Program-made: the position numbers and the translations under genes
In this document: positions 12,970 to 13,070 of the stretch, piece by piece
Layout: the number at the start of each line of letters is the position of its first letter
Numbering within the stretch: position 1 is the first letter of the stretch
Assembly (NCBI GenBank): GCA_959027945.1
Contig: CAUFRO010000050.1
Location: 1 to 13,070, forward strand
DNA length: 13,070 nt
Direction: 5' to 3'
DNA from: an uncultured Collinsella sp.
GTDB lineage: Bacteria > Actinomycetota > Coriobacteriia > Coriobacteriales > Coriobacteriaceae
Notes under the pieces: model-generated
What the model was told of the DNA's origin: nothing
The model's input: only the letters and a program-made list of their open reading frames with translations
The model's database searches: none

Positions 12970-13070
12970 CAGGACCCCCGCCGGGGCTGTTTGGGCTACC
13001 TCCCAAAACATTCCGCAGGACGCAAAGAGGCTCGCCGCACAAAGTGCGCAGCGAGCCTCTTTGCATGTCC
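12970..13070. repeat. Compound intergenic hairpin repeat, copy 2 (reverse orientation, may run past window end)
   Basis: Read on the - strand it starts GGACATG, then a 13-bp stem arm, TG bulge, CGCAC-TTT-GTGCG, the matching arm, then CGTCCTGCGGAA, the same plan as 574-633. The main stem pairs 13022-13035 with 13051-13064. A small TTTGGG/CCCAAA hairpin follows at 12989-13006. The 12 bases CAGGACCCCCGC (12970-12981) also occur in the stem of copy 1 (582-593), here without a pairing arm in view. It is less complete than copy 1 and ends at the window edge. Confidence 0.75.

Noticed and set aside
1..13070. CRISPR array, tRNA/rRNA genes, insertion sequence
   Set aside because: No regularly spaced repeats, no cloverleaf or rRNA sequence, and no transposase-like protein in any frame.

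Overview
The window looks like a chromosomal segment of a GC-rich, fermentative, sugar-using gut actinobacterium. Gene content and protein style (homoserine kinase, EngB, a lone pyruvate formate-lyase activase, DegV, PTS with GH32 enzymes) fit the Coriobacteriia, most likely Collinsella or a close relative. That assignment is by recognition and was not tested by a search. Only the first gene is on the + strand; all other genes are on the - strand. I see no rRNA, tRNA, CRISPR array, insertion sequence or phage gene.

Layout. 1-516 is the 3' end of homoserine kinase (thrB). 538-664 is a long compound hairpin repeat. 803-2150 is a two-gene module: a DUF3990 protein with ADP-ribosyltransferase-like motifs, then an overlapping HTH protein, preceded at 2166-2212 by a perfect double inverted-repeat operator. 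It has the layout of a toxin-antitoxin pair and is visibly more A+T-rich than its neighbours. 2244-3613 is a housekeeping pair, mtnN then engB. 3692-4810 is a membrane-anchored serine hydrolase of the beta-lactamase fold. 5088-5906 is pflA with no pflB beside it. 6081-6941 is a DegV (fatty-acid-binding) protein.

7211-12829 is a sucrose/fructo-oligosaccharide locus read right to left: a LacI-type repressor, a divergent GH32 protein, a PTS EIIBC permease with no EIIA domain, and a canonical GH32 sucrose-6-phosphate hydrolase. The control region can be read closely. Two tandem 17-bp operators lie on the promoter so that one is exactly the spacer between the -35 (TTGACA) and -10 (TATCTT) hexamers. 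Related sites lie in front of the repressor gene and in the gap before the permease. A 16-bp hairpin separates permease from hydrolase, and a terminator-like hairpin follows the operon.

Working model: extracellular sucrose or short fructan enters as a phosphosugar through the PTS, using EIIA from elsewhere. The canonical GH32 cleaves it to glucose-6-phosphate and fructose, the divergent GH32 handles another fructoside, and the LacI protein represses both the operon and itself.

The two least explained items are a structured intergenic repeat and the DUF3990/HTH pair. The repeat has two copies in the window (538-664 and, reversed, 12970-13070). Loop, bulge and flanks are conserved, while the 13-bp stem differs between copies yet stays perfectly paired.
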